Positions 19,175-26,860 of a stretch of DNA of 64,000 nt are shown in pieces. The DNA comes from Gallaecimonas kandeliae (GTDB lineage: Bacteria > Pseudomonadota > Gammaproteobacteria > Enterobacterales > Gallaecimonadaceae): contig NZ_CP118480.1 in the NCBI RefSeq assembly GCF_030450055.1, forward strand, positions 1,453,415 to 1,517,414. Direction: 5' to 3'. The notes beneath the pieces are model-generated. The model ran no database searches, was not told the DNA's origin, and was given only the letters and a program-made list of their open reading frames with translations. How positions within the stretch are numbered: position 1 is the stretch's first letter; each line of letters begins with the position of its first letter. The position numbers and the translations under genes are program-made.

Positions 19175-19445
19175 CTTGCTGTCCTCGTGATGATGAAAAT
19201 AGTGAAATGCCGCCGGGCCAAGGGGGCCAGGCGCCAACCAAGTATGAAAAGGGCAGGGAGGGGCGCCGTATCAGTTCGGCATCAGCACGGTGTCAGCACC
19301 GTCAAGGAGCGGTAACGGCTTTGTCACCCGGATCCCGACTGGAAACTCTCGTTAACAGTTGATTGCTTTATGTTCTTTGGTGTTTGTTTTGCGCTGGCGA
19401 GATGGCCAACTAGACTGGGCCTGGGCAGCCAAAAGGACCAAGGTC

Positions 19446-19676
19446 ATGAAAGGGACACAAAGGATTGATGCCGCACTGTTGAAGTCGCTGCGCCGGCAGC
19501 ATTGCCTGAGCCAGGAAGATCTCTACTTCGCCTGCCAGCGCCGCGCCCTGCGCTTGTCCCTGGCCACCATCAAGAGGGCCGAGCTGGGTAAAAGGGTGAG
19601 CTTTCGAACGGTACGGGAGTTCGCCGCCTTCTTCTCCGTGCCGCCGTTACTCTTGGTCGAACGTGCAGAATTGTGA
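19446..19676 (+). CDS. Small HTH (XRE-like) protein
   Basis: A 76-aa protein that is essentially one lambda-repressor-like HTH: L-K-S-L-R-R-x-x-x-L-S-Q-E-D-L (helices 1-2), L-S-L-A-T-I-K-R-A-E (recognition helix) and F-R-T-V-R-E-F-A-A-F-F (helix 5). I recall this HTH variant mainly as the N-terminal part of longer signalling proteins in Vibrio and Shewanella relatives; here nothing follows it. The start at 19446 has AAAGGA and AAGG upstream; the longer reading from 19359 lacks support. It is a likely DNA-binding regulator, and its targets may include the flanking genes. Confidence 0.7.
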   Translation: MKGTQRIDAALLKSLRRQHCLSQEDLYFACQRRALRLSLATIKRAELGKRVSFRTVREFAAFFSVPPLLLVERAEL

Positions 19677-19755
19677 GTAACAGATTGATAAGAATCGGCA
19701 AAACGGCCAAAGCCTGACTAGGATGAAGGCATGGAAGCCAACCTTATAAAAAGCC

Positions 19756-20268
19756 ATGACACGTTCCCTGCCGCCTTGCCTCGTATTGCTGCTGGCCGCT
19801 TGTGCCAGCGCTCCCCAGCCCAAACCAACTCCGCCGCCGCCTCCGTCACCCAAACCCAGCGCTCCCCTGTTGACCGGTTGCCTGGCTAAGACCAAACCAG
19901 AGGTGATGATGGGCCGTTTTGCCATCGGCATAGGCCAGAAGGTGTCCATCCTCGAGCAGGCCTTGCACATCCGCTTCGTGTCGGTGCTGGAAGACTCCCG
20001 TTGCGCCCTGGGTGCTCAATGTATTTGGGAGGGCAACGCGGCCTTGCAGGTGCAGCTGCAAAAGGACGGGCTCGAGCCCACCGATTACATCCTCAACAGT
20101 GCCGCCCGTTACCCGGCCACCCTCCACTACCAGGGCTACAGCCTGACCCTCAACCAGTTGGAGCCTTACCCCCAGGCCAAGGTCCCCCAGGACAAGTCCA
20201 GTTACTGCGCCTGGCTGACCCTGGACAAGGACGGCTGGCAGCCCCAGGATGCCGCCGTGGGCCAATAA
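19756..20268 (+). CDS. Lipoprotein of unknown function
   Basis: A 170-aa predicted lipoprotein. The signal peptide ends in the lipobox L-A-A-C (Cys 16), followed by a short proline-rich tether (about 20-36) and a globular domain. That domain has a D-S-R-C-x(5)-C-I-W-E-G-N-A motif, seen in a widespread small secreted family of unknown function; the two close Cys and one near the C-terminus could form disulfides in the periplasm. It lacks a lipoprotein-retention Asp at +2, so outer-membrane sorting is expected. It follows the mini-HTH gene by about 80 bp and ends in a terminator. Confidence 0.75.
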   Translation: MTRSLPPCLVLLLAACASAPQPKPTPPPPPSPKPSAPLLTGCLAKTKPEVMMGRFAIGIGQKVSILEQALHIRFVSVLEDSRCALGAQCIWEGNAALQVQLQKDGLEPTDYILNSAARYPATLHYQGYSLTLNQLEPYPQAKVPQDKSSYCAWLTLDKDGWQPQDAAVGQ

Positions 20269-20290
20269 AAAAGGGCCTTCAGGGCCCTTT
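20267..20290. terminator. Terminator between lipoprotein and SDR genes
   Basis: A hairpin GGGCC-TTCA-GGGCCC bordered by six A on the left and TTT on the right. Read on the minus strand it ends in six T, a good terminator for the SDR gene; on the plus strand it is weaker. It overlaps the lipoprotein stop codon. Confidence 0.75.
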
Positions 20291-20292
20291 GC

Positions 20293-21051
20293 TCAGAGGA
20301 ACATGCCGCCGGAGGCCTCGATGCGTTGGCCCGTTATCCAGCTGCTCTGGTCGGACAGCAACATGGCCACTGCCTTGCCGATGTCGTCGGGGATCCCGGC
20401 CCGGCCCAGGGCCGTGACGCCGGCCACGAAGGCATTGACCTCAGCCCTGTCCCTGACGGCGCCGCCACCGAAGTCGGTCTCGATGGCGCCGGGGGCCAGC
20501 ACATTGACGCGGATCCCGCGCTCGCCCAGTTCCTTGGCCCAGTAGCGGGTCAGCACTTCCACTGCCCCCTTCATGGCGCCATAGAGGCCGTAGCCGGGCA
20601 GGGAGAAGCGGGCCAGGCCGCTGGAAAAGTTGAGGATGCGGCCGCCGTCCTTGAGCAGCGGCAGCAGGGCCTGGGTCAGGAAGAAGACCCCTTTGAAGTG
20701 GACGTTCATCAGCTGGTCGAACTGGGCCTCGGTGCTCTCGGCCAAGGGGGCATTGAGGCCGATGCCGGCATTGTTGACCAGGAAATCGAAGTCCCTACGT
20801 TGCCAGTGGTCGGCCAGCAGCGCCTGCAATTGCGCCTTGAAGGCCGGAAAGCTGGCCAGGTCGCCGGTGTCCAGTTGCAGGGCGGCGGCCTTGCGGCCCA
20901 TGGCTTCTATCTCGGCCACCACCTTGCCGGCTGCCGCTTCCTGGCTGTGGTAGCTGATGAGGACGTCTGTACCGGCAGCGGCCAGGGCCAGGGCGGCGTT
21001 GCGGCCAAGGCCGCGGCTGCCGCCGGTGATGAGGGCTATGGATGGTGTCAT
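20293..21051 (-). CDS. SDR-family NAD(P)-dependent oxidoreductase
   Basis: A 252-aa classical short-chain dehydrogenase/reductase. It has the cofactor motif T-G-G-S-R-G-L-G (about 9-16), N-N-A-G (about 91-94) and the active-site Ser plus Y-G-A-M-K (YxxxK). The substrate is not predictable. The ATG at 21051 has GGAGG eight bases upstream; the longer TTG reading is not needed. It is divergent from a LysR regulator with about 100 bp between them, the usual layout for a regulator controlling its neighbour. Confidence 0.9.
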   Translation of the reverse strand: MTPSIALITGGSRGLGRNAALALAAAGTDVLISYHSQEAAAGKVVAEIEAMGRKAAALQLDTGDLASFPAFKAQLQALLADHWQRRDFDFLVNNAGIGLNAPLAESTEAQFDQLMNVHFKGVFFLTQALLPLLKDGGRILNFSSGLARFSLPGYGLYGAMKGAVEVLTRYWAKELGERGIRVNVLAPGAIETDFGGGAVRDRAEVNAFVAGVTALGRAGIPDDIGKAVAMLLSDQSSWITGQRIEASGGMFL

Positions 21052-21154
21052 GAGGGCTTCCTCCAATGGACTTAGGGACGAGGAGAAGCTTATTGGTCGT
21101 ACGTAATGGGATAAACGCCGTCATAATAGATGCTGTGTTTTCTAATGATGGACA

Positions 21155-22060
21155 ATGACCATGCAGGACAGGCTCCAGGCCATGCAGATCTTCTTGCGGG
21201 TGGCCGACCTCAAGAGCTTTACCAAGGCGGCGGCGGATCTGGGGTTGTCCAAGACCCATGTTTCCAACCTGGTGGCCCAGCTCGAGGCCCACCTGGGGGC
21301 GAGGCTGCTGCACCGCACCACCCGCAGCGTGACCCTGACCCAGGACGGTAGCCTCTTCGTCGAGCGCTGCCAGCCGTTGCTGGCAGAAGTGCAGGAGGTG
21401 GAAACCTTGTTCCAGACCAGCCCCGGCCAGCTGGCCGGCAGCCTGAGGGTGGACATGCCCATAGGCCTGGCCCTGGGGCTGGTGCTGCCCAACTTGGGTG
21501 ATTTCCTGGACCGCCACCCTAAGCTCAAGGTCGAGCTCAGCAGCTCAGACCGGCGGGTGGATCTGGTCGCGGAAGGTTTCGACTGCGTTGTCCGTGGCGG
21601 TCCCGTAGTGGATCAAGGCCTTATCGCCAGGCACCTGGCGGACATGGCCCAGTGCAACTGTGCCAGCCCGGCCTACCTGGCCCGCTTCGGCAACCCGCAA
21701 AGCCTCAACGACCTGGCCGGCCATAGGGTAGTGCATTACAGCCAGGTGCTGGGGGCCGCTGCTCCAGAGTTCGAATTCCAGGGGCAGGGGGGCCTCGAGA
21801 GCTTCCCCATGGACGCGGTCCTCACCGTCAACCAGAGCGACAGCTATATCCGGGCCTGCCTTGCCGGACTTGGCATCATCCAGAATCCCAGGCACAGCGT
21901 GCAGCCGCTGCTGGACAGCGGCCAACTGGTGGAGATATTGCCAAAATTCAGGCCGCCGCCCCTGCCGCTCTGGCTGCTCTATCCGCACCGGCGGCACCTG
22001 TCCAAACGTTTGCAGGCCTTTGCCGGCTGGTTGGAGGGGCTCTTGAGGGAGCGGCTCTAG
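21155..22060 (+). CDS. LysR-family transcriptional regulator
   Basis: A 301-aa regulator with an N-terminal winged HTH (M-Q-I-F-L-R-V-A-D-L-K-S-F-T-K-A-A-A-D-L) and a substrate-binding-like effector domain starting near residue 90. It belongs to the large group that resembles DsdC/AaeR-type repressors next to oxidoreductases. It probably controls the divergent SDR gene and itself through the 103-bp gap. The start may be 21155 or the ATG six bases later; neither has a strong ribosome site. Its stop overlaps by 4 bp the stop of the convergent GGDEF-EAL gene. Confidence 0.9.
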   Translation: MTMQDRLQAMQIFLRVADLKSFTKAAADLGLSKTHVSNLVAQLEAHLGARLLHRTTRSVTLTQDGSLFVERCQPLLAEVQEVETLFQTSPGQLAGSLRVDMPIGLALGLVLPNLGDFLDRHPKLKVELSSSDRRVDLVAEGFDCVVRGGPVVDQGLIARHLADMAQCNCASPAYLARFGNPQSLNDLAGHRVVHYSQVLGAAAPEFEFQGQGGLESFPMDAVLTVNQSDSYIRACLAGLGIIQNPRHSVQPLLDSGQLVEILPKFRPPPLPLWLLYPHRRHLSKRLQAFAGWLEGLLRERL

Positions 22061-24810
22061 CCGTTTTGGCTGCGCCTGACCTTGGGGCTTTCGCCCTTGA
22101 TGACCAGGGCTAACTGGTTGATGACGGCGTCCCTGGCGGCCAGCAAGGCCTTCGTTTTTGCGGCCCTGCTGGTTTCGTCCGCGCCCAGCAAGGCCTTGGC
22201 CGCTTCATGGGAGCTGTCGTGCAGGGCTTCCAGGGCCAGGAAGCTGTCCAGGTGGCCATAGCGGGCCATGCCGGCGGTGTGGTACCAGAGCCCCAGGGGG
22301 CAGTGGTTGCTGGATAGCTCCAGGGGCTCGGGCTCCTTGCCTGCGACCTGGGCCAGGATCCCGTCCACCCAGAGGCGGTGGGCTGTGATGGCGGTCAACA
22401 GTGGCAACTGGTGGTGGTAAGGGGGCAGCTTGGGCGCCAGCCAGCGCGGGCGCTGCTGCCAGCGATGCAACCAGGGCCAGAAGCGTTCGGCCGACATGGG
22501 CCTGGCCACTCCGAAGCCCTGGATACGGCTGCAGCCCAGCTGCAGCAGGGCCCTGGCCTGGCTTTGGTTCTCAACCCCTTCGGCAATGACGTCGCGGTTG
22601 AAGGCCTTGGCCATCTGGATGATGTTTTCGACGATGGAGAGATCGTTGGGATCTTCGAGCATGTCCTGCACGAAACTCTGATCCACCTTGAGCCTGTCCA
22701 CCGGCAGCCGCCTCAGGTAGGTGAGGGAGGCATAACCGGTGCCGAAGTCGTCGAGGGCGGTGTGGATCCCCAGTTGATGGCAGTGGGTCAAGGTGCGGGC
22801 GGCCTGGCCCAGATCGGTCAAGGCCGCCGTTTCCACCAGCTCCAGCTCCAGGGCTGAGGGGGAGACATCGGGGTAACTGTCCAGCAGGGCGGCCAGTTCC
22901 TCGGCGAAGTCCGGCTGCAGCAGTTGGGCGGCGCTGATGTTGACCGACAGGCTCAGGGAAAGGCCGGCCCTGTGCCAGGCCGCCAGCTGTGCCAGGGCCG
23001 TGGCCAGCACCCAGCGCCCCAGGCGCAATTCCAACTTGGTGCCGAGGAGATGGCTGAGGAATTCGCCGGGAGACTTGAGGCCTTCGCTGGGGTGCTGCCA
23101 GCGCAGCAATGCCTCGGCACCTTCCACCTGGCCGTTGATGAGGTTGATCTTGGGCTGGTAGTAGAGGCACAGCTCGCCGCCGGTCAAGGCCGTTTCCAGC
23201 CGGTTCAGCCAGCTCTGGTAGTGGCTGAGTTGCCTGTCCCGCTCCAGGTCGAAGAGTTGATACTGGTTCTTGCCGGACTGCTTGGCCCTGTACATGGCCT
23301 GATCGGCCCGGCGCAGCAGGATCTCGGGGGCCGCCTTGTCCTGGGGGTAGAGGCTGACGCCGATGCTGGCAGAGACCTGCATCGGCACCCCCTCTATGGT
23401 GAAGGGGGCGCTGACGGCGGCCAGCAGCCGGTCCAGGGAATGGCGCAGGCTTTCGAGATCGTCCAGTTCATCCAACTCGGTCAGCAGCAGCACGAACTCG
23501 TCGCCACCCAGCCTGGCCACCACGTCCATCTGTCTTACCGTCTTCTGCAGCCTTTTGGCCACCTCCACCAGCAGCATGTCGCCGGTCTGATGGCCGTACT
23601 GATCGTTGATGGGCTTGAAACCGTCCAGATCGATGAAGCAGATGGCCAGGCCCTGGCCCTTGCGATCCGCCTGGGCCAGGCTGCGGCCCAAGAGTTCGTT
23701 GAGCAGGCGTCTGTTGGGCAGGCCGGTCAGGGTGTCGTAGTTGGCGATATGGGCCAGCTCGTTTTCCTGGGCCTTTTGCTGACTGATGTCGGAGAAGACG
23801 CCGATATGGTGCTGGATGCGGCCTGTGGCGTCCCGCACCACCGAGATGGCCAGGATCTCGGCATAGACTTCACCGGACTTGCGCCTGTTCCAGATCTCGC
23901 CCCGCCAGGCGCCGGTGTCGACCAGGGACTGCCACATGGCCTGGTAGAAGTCCTCCCCCTGGCGGCCTGAGGAGAGCAGGGAGGGCTTCTTGCCCCGCAC
24001 TTCCTCGACCTTGTAGCCGGTGATGCGGCTAAAGGCGGGATTGACGTCGACGATGAGGTTGTCGGCGTCGGTGATCATGATGCCCTCGTAACTGTTGGCA
24101 AAGACGCTGGCGGCGAGGCTCTGCTCAGTGATGTCCTGGGCCACACCCAGGTAGCCGGTGACCAGGCCATCGGGGTCGCGCATGGTGGTGAACACCAGGG
24201 ATACCGGCAAGGTTCGGCCGTCCTTGCGCATCAGCGTCCACTCCCGGCTGTCACAGCCCTGGCGCTCTGCCAGCTCGACCAGGGCGCGAAAGCCCTGGGC
24301 TTCTATCCCCAGCTCATCCCCCAGGGCCTTGGCCCTGACTTGCACTTCCCGCTCCAGGAAGAGTACCAGGGGGGTGGCAAGGCCCACCAACTCGTCGGCC
24401 TTGTAGCCCAACATCAGTTCGGCACCGCGGTTGAAATGGGTGATGAGGCCACCGGCGTCTGTGGCGATGATGGCGAAGGCGTCAGCGGCGTCCAGCACCT
24501 TGCCCAGCATCCGGCTAAGGCGGCGGCTTTCCTGTTGCAGGCGGCGCCAACGGGCTATGCCGAAGAGCACCAGGCCAATGATGAGGAGTTGGAGGCCAAG
24601 GGCGCCGAGCATCAAGAACAGGTGGTGGTTTTGGATTGGGGGGGCTGGGGTTTCCTTGGTGCCCTCGCTTGCCAGCACCAGGGCGGTGCTGGAGGGCACC
24701 AGGGCGGTGTTTTGCGGCATGCTGTTGGCCGGGCAAGCCAAAGCCAGCAGCGATACCAGCAACAAGGCTGGCCATGAGAGTACCGTCCCTGGGGTGGTGT
24801 TCCGATACAC
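22057..24810 (-). CDS. Membrane PAS-PAS-GGDEF-EAL protein with C-terminal CZB zinc-binding domain
   Basis: A 917-aa c-di-GMP enzyme. Order: N-terminal signal/anchor, short periplasmic part, membrane helix (about 70-90), two PAS domains (about 100-225 and 230-345), GGDEF domain (intact GGDEF, RxxD site R-Q-M-D five residues before), EAL domain (E-A-L-L-R, N-I-S, E-T-A, D-D-F-G-T-G, K-V-D, E-G-V-E-N all present) and a C-terminal segment with A-H-R-L-W, N-H-C-P-L-G-L-W and L-H-D-S-S-H, which fits a CZB zinc-binding domain. Both activities look intact, with the phosphodiesterase probably dominant. I chose the GTG at 24810 because GGGGG lies six bases before it; a TTG at 24822 is the alternative. 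Confidence 0.88.
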   Translation of the reverse strand: MYRNTTPGTVLSWPALLLVSLLALACPANSMPQNTALVPSSTALVLASEGTKETPAPPIQNHHLFLMLGALGLQLLIIGLVLFGIARWRRLQQESRRLSRMLGKVLDAADAFAIIATDAGGLITHFNRGAELMLGYKADELVGLATPLVLFLEREVQVRAKALGDELGIEAQGFRALVELAERQGCDSREWTLMRKDGRTLPVSLVFTTMRDPDGLVTGYLGVAQDITEQSLAASVFANSYEGIMITDADNLIVDVNPAFSRITGYKVEEVRGKKPSLLSSGRQGEDFYQAMWQSLVDTGAWRGEIWNRRKSGEVYAEILAISVVRDATGRIQHHIGVFSDISQQKAQENELAHIANYDTLTGLPNRRLLNELLGRSLAQADRKGQGLAICFIDLDGFKPINDQYGHQTGDMLLVEVAKRLQKTVRQMDVVARLGGDEFVLLLTELDELDDLESLRHSLDRLLAAVSAPFTIEGVPMQVSASIGVSLYPQDKAAPEILLRRADQAMYRAKQSGKNQYQLFDLERDRQLSHYQSWLNRLETALTGGELCLYYQPKINLINGQVEGAEALLRWQHPSEGLKSPGEFLSHLLGTKLELRLGRWVLATALAQLAAWHRAGLSLSLSVNISAAQLLQPDFAEELAALLDSYPDVSPSALELELVETAALTDLGQAARTLTHCHQLGIHTALDDFGTGYASLTYLRRLPVDRLKVDQSFVQDMLEDPNDLSIVENIIQMAKAFNRDVIAEGVENQSQARALLQLGCSRIQGFGVARPMSAERFWPWLHRWQQRPRWLAPKLPPYHHQLPLLTAITAHRLWVDGILAQVAGKEPEPLELSSNHCPLGLWYHTAGMARYGHLDSFLALEALHDSSHEAAKALLGADETSRAAKTKALLAARDAVINQLALVIKGESPKVRRSQNG

Positions 24811-24905
24811 ATGAACCCCCAAGCAAAAGCCATTGCCCGATGGTTAAAGCATAGAAGGGGGTAGGGGTCGGCACCTCGCTGGGTGTCAAATTTTTGACGT
24901 AAAAG

Positions 24906-24927
24906 AAAGGCGGCTTGCGCCGCCTTT
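24906..24927 (-). terminator. Terminator after phnA
   Basis: A perfect hairpin AAAGGCGGC-TTGC-GCCGCCTTT just beyond the phnA stop; read on the minus strand it ends in TTTCTTTT. Confidence 0.8.
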
Positions 24928-24930
24928 CCA

Positions 24931-25497
24931 TCAGGCCTTCTTGAGGTATTCGGCCACCAGCACTATCTGGACGCCGTTGACCTTGCCTTCGATGTGCTTG
25001 GGGTTGTTGGTGAGGCGGATGCCTTTGACCAGGGTGCCGCGCTTGGCGGTGAAGCCGCCGCCCTTGACCTCGAGGTCCTTGATCAGGGTGACGTCGTCCC
25101 CTTCCAGCAGGCGGGCGCCGTTGCTGTCCAGGGTCGGCTCGCTGTCGTCTTCCTCGGCGGCCAGGCCGGCGTCGGCCCACTTCTTCACTTCCTCGTCGAG
25201 GTAGAGCATGTCCAGCAGATCCTGGGCCCAGGTCTCGGCACTGAGGCGCTTGAGCTGGCGGTAGGCCATCACCTGCACGGCCGGCACCTGGCTCCACATG
25301 CTGTCGTTGAGGCAACGCCAATGGTTGACGCTGGTCGGCGCCTCGGCTTCACCCAGGCAGCTGGGGCAGAGCAGTACCTGGCAGTCGCTGCTGCTGTCGG
25401 GGCTGGCGGGTACTTGGTAAGGGGCGAGACCTTCTGTGGCACCGCAGAGTTCACATTGACCGCCGGCGCGGTCCATCAGTTGTTTTTCCAGGCTCAT
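24931..25497 (-). CDS. phnA: PhnA/YjdM family zinc-ribbon protein
   Basis: A 188-aa cytosolic protein of the PhnA (YjdM) family. The N-terminus M-S-L-E-K-Q-L-x-x-R-A-G-G-Q-C-E-L-C and a second Cys pair (L-C-P-S-C) build a zinc ribbon. The C-terminal 70 residues are the SH3-like PhnA domain (L-x-E-G-D-D-V-T-L-I-K-D-L-x-V-K-G). The name comes from an old link to the E. coli phosphonate locus, but the protein is not a phosphonoacetate hydrolase and its role is unclear. The ATG at 25497 is chosen because the family starts there; the 65 extra residues of the longer frame are low-complexity. A promoter is visible directly upstream, inside the preceding gene's terminator. Confidence 0.88.
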   Translation of the reverse strand: MSLEKQLMDRAGGQCELCGATEGLAPYQVPASPDSSSDCQVLLCPSCLGEAEAPTSVNHWRCLNDSMWSQVPAVQVMAYRQLKRLSAETWAQDLLDMLYLDEEVKKWADAGLAAEEDDSEPTLDSNGARLLEGDDVTLIKDLEVKGGGFTAKRGTLVKGIRLTNNPKHIEGKVNGVQIVLVAEYLKKA

Positions 25498-25527
25498 CTT
25501 CTTGTCCAACCGATAAAAAGTCGGCGG

Positions 25528-25556
25528 ACTATAGCACAAAGCCCCCTGTTTGTCTG
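25528..25556 (-). promoter_or_regulatory. phnA promoter overlapping the upstream terminator
   Basis: On the minus strand, CAGACA (-35, 25551-25556) and TATAGT (-10, 25528-25533) are separated by 17 bp, about 31 bp before the phnA ATG. The -35 lies within the hairpin that ends the PLD-family gene. Confidence 0.5.
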
Positions 25557-25564
25557 GGGGCTTT
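25538..25564 (-). terminator. Terminator after the PLD-family gene
   Basis: Stem AAAGCCCCC with an 9-nt loop, ten bases after the stop codon of the minus-strand gene. The T-run is short, so read-through into phnA is possible. Confidence 0.6.
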
Positions 25565-25573
25565 GCTCTGGGC

Positions 25574-26779
25574 TTAGTGTTCGGTGCCGGGATGGGGCCT
25601 GGGGTAGGCCTTGTCGAGGTCGATGGCCTTGGCGTAGGGGCTGTCCCAGAGCTGGCGGTGCAGCTCGCCGAGCCTTTTCGCCATCTTGGCATCCTGCATC
25701 ACCATCTCCAGGTTGCGGGAGTTGTCGAGATAACCCCCCTCCCAGTTGCTGGTGCCAAGCCAGGCGATCTGGTCGTCGATGTCCATGGTCTTGGTGTGGA
25801 TCACCCTGGCATAGGGGATGAAGCCTTCCTTTGCCTGGGGCAGGGTGACGACTTTCACCTCGACGTTGGGCAGCACCGCCAGGCTCTTGAGGTAGCTGAG
25901 CTCCGGTTCCTGGGTGTTCCAGTCCGCCACCATCAATTTGACCTTGACGCCGCGCTGGGCCGTGGCGCGGATGGCGTCGTCGATGACGGCGTAATAGGGC
26001 CTGATCCCAGGCGCATAGGACAGGGGCGCGTATTCCATCACCTGGATCAGCACTTCCTTCTTGGCCTTGGCCAGCAGTTTGGGCAGCTCGGATTCGGAAT
26101 CACCGACACCGGGCGGGTTGAAGGCGTTGGGGCTGGCCACCAGGTAGTTTCCCTGGGACTCGTCCGCCAGCACCTTGTGCTGGTTCTGCACCGGCACAGG
26201 TTTGCCTTCGGCCAGCAGCTTCTGCGCCTGCCAGTCGATGTCGAAGATGGCCTGCATCTGGCCCGCTACCTTGGCGTCGCTGATCAGGAGCCCCGCCTCG
26301 TGGATGTGCTTCAAGGAGCGCCAGTCGAAGTTCTGGCTGCCGAGGTAGCCTTCTTTGCCGTCGATGACGAAGTACTTGGCGTGGATGATGCCGCCGCCTA
26401 CCTTGCCGTAGTCGATGAGGCGAAATTCGAGGTTGGGGATGGCCTTGAGGGCGTCCAGGGTGCTTTGCTCAGAGGCGCGCAGGCCGTGCTTGTCCATCAG
26501 GAAGCGGATCTTCACGCCCCTTTTCCCGGCGGCCTTGAGGTGGGCCATCACCTGGTCCAGGGGCTCACCGGGCTTGCCGGAGGCATAGAACTGGGCGATG
26601 TCGATGCTGTGCTTGGCGCCGTCGAACAGCTGGCACCAGACGGGGGTAGGGCTGCGAAGGTCGGGGGTGGCGAGCTGGGTTTGAACCGGCACCGTATGGA
26701 TAAGCTCAAAGCCGGGGATGCTGAACTCGGCGCGGGCGCTCAGGCTCAGCAGCGCCAGCAATAACAGGGACTTGCGCAT
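25574..26779 (-). CDS. Exported phospholipase D-family protein with two HKD motifs
   Basis: A 401-aa protein with a signal peptide (1-17, ending A-R-A) and two PLD active-site motifs: H-A-K-Y-F-V-I-D (His 133) and H-T-K-T-M-D-I-D (His 328), each followed by the G-S-x-N or G-T-S-N element. Both HxKxxxxD motifs are complete, so a phosphodiesterase or phosphatidyl-transferase reaction through a phospho-His intermediate is expected in the periplasm or outside the cell. It lacks the membrane segments of cardiolipin synthases and looks more like secreted PLD-like hydrolases or nucleases. The substrate (lipid or nucleic acid) cannot be told. It lies in the same direction as phnA, separated by a terminator. 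Confidence 0.88.
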   Translation of the reverse strand: MRKSLLLLALLSLSARAEFSIPGFELIHTVPVQTQLATPDLRSPTPVWCQLFDGAKHSIDIAQFYASGKPGEPLDQVMAHLKAAGKRGVKIRFLMDKHGLRASEQSTLDALKAIPNLEFRLIDYGKVGGGIIHAKYFVIDGKEGYLGSQNFDWRSLKHIHEAGLLISDAKVAGQMQAIFDIDWQAQKLLAEGKPVPVQNQHKVLADESQGNYLVASPNAFNPPGVGDSESELPKLLAKAKKEVLIQVMEYAPLSYAPGIRPYYAVIDDAIRATAQRGVKVKLMVADWNTQEPELSYLKSLAVLPNVEVKVVTLPQAKEGFIPYARVIHTKTMDIDDQIAWLGTSNWEGGYLDNSRNLEMVMQDAKMAKRLGELHRQLWDSPYAKAIDLDKAYPRPHPGTEH

Positions 26780-26827
26780 GGTGTTTCTTCCTTGGAGGCC
26801 AAAGCCGCTACCTTAGCATTCCAAAGT

Positions 26828-26857
26828 AAAGAGGGGCAGCCCGGCGGCTACCCCTTT
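26828..26857 (-). terminator. Terminator after the acyl-CoA synthetase gene
   Basis: An imperfect hairpin pairing AAAGaGGGGcAGCC with GGCTaCCCCTTT. Read on the minus strand it starts 4 bp after the stop codon and ends in CTCTTTACTTT. Confidence 0.6.
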
Positions 26858-26860
26858 GAC

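Noticed and set aside
22924-23970. A 348-codon frame antisense to the GGDEF-EAL gene
   Set aside because: The real gene has all catalytic motifs; this frame has none.
24931-25692. A 253-aa reading of the phnA frame
   Set aside because: The extra 65 residues are low-complexity, cross the promoter and terminator, and the PhnA family begins at the internal Met.
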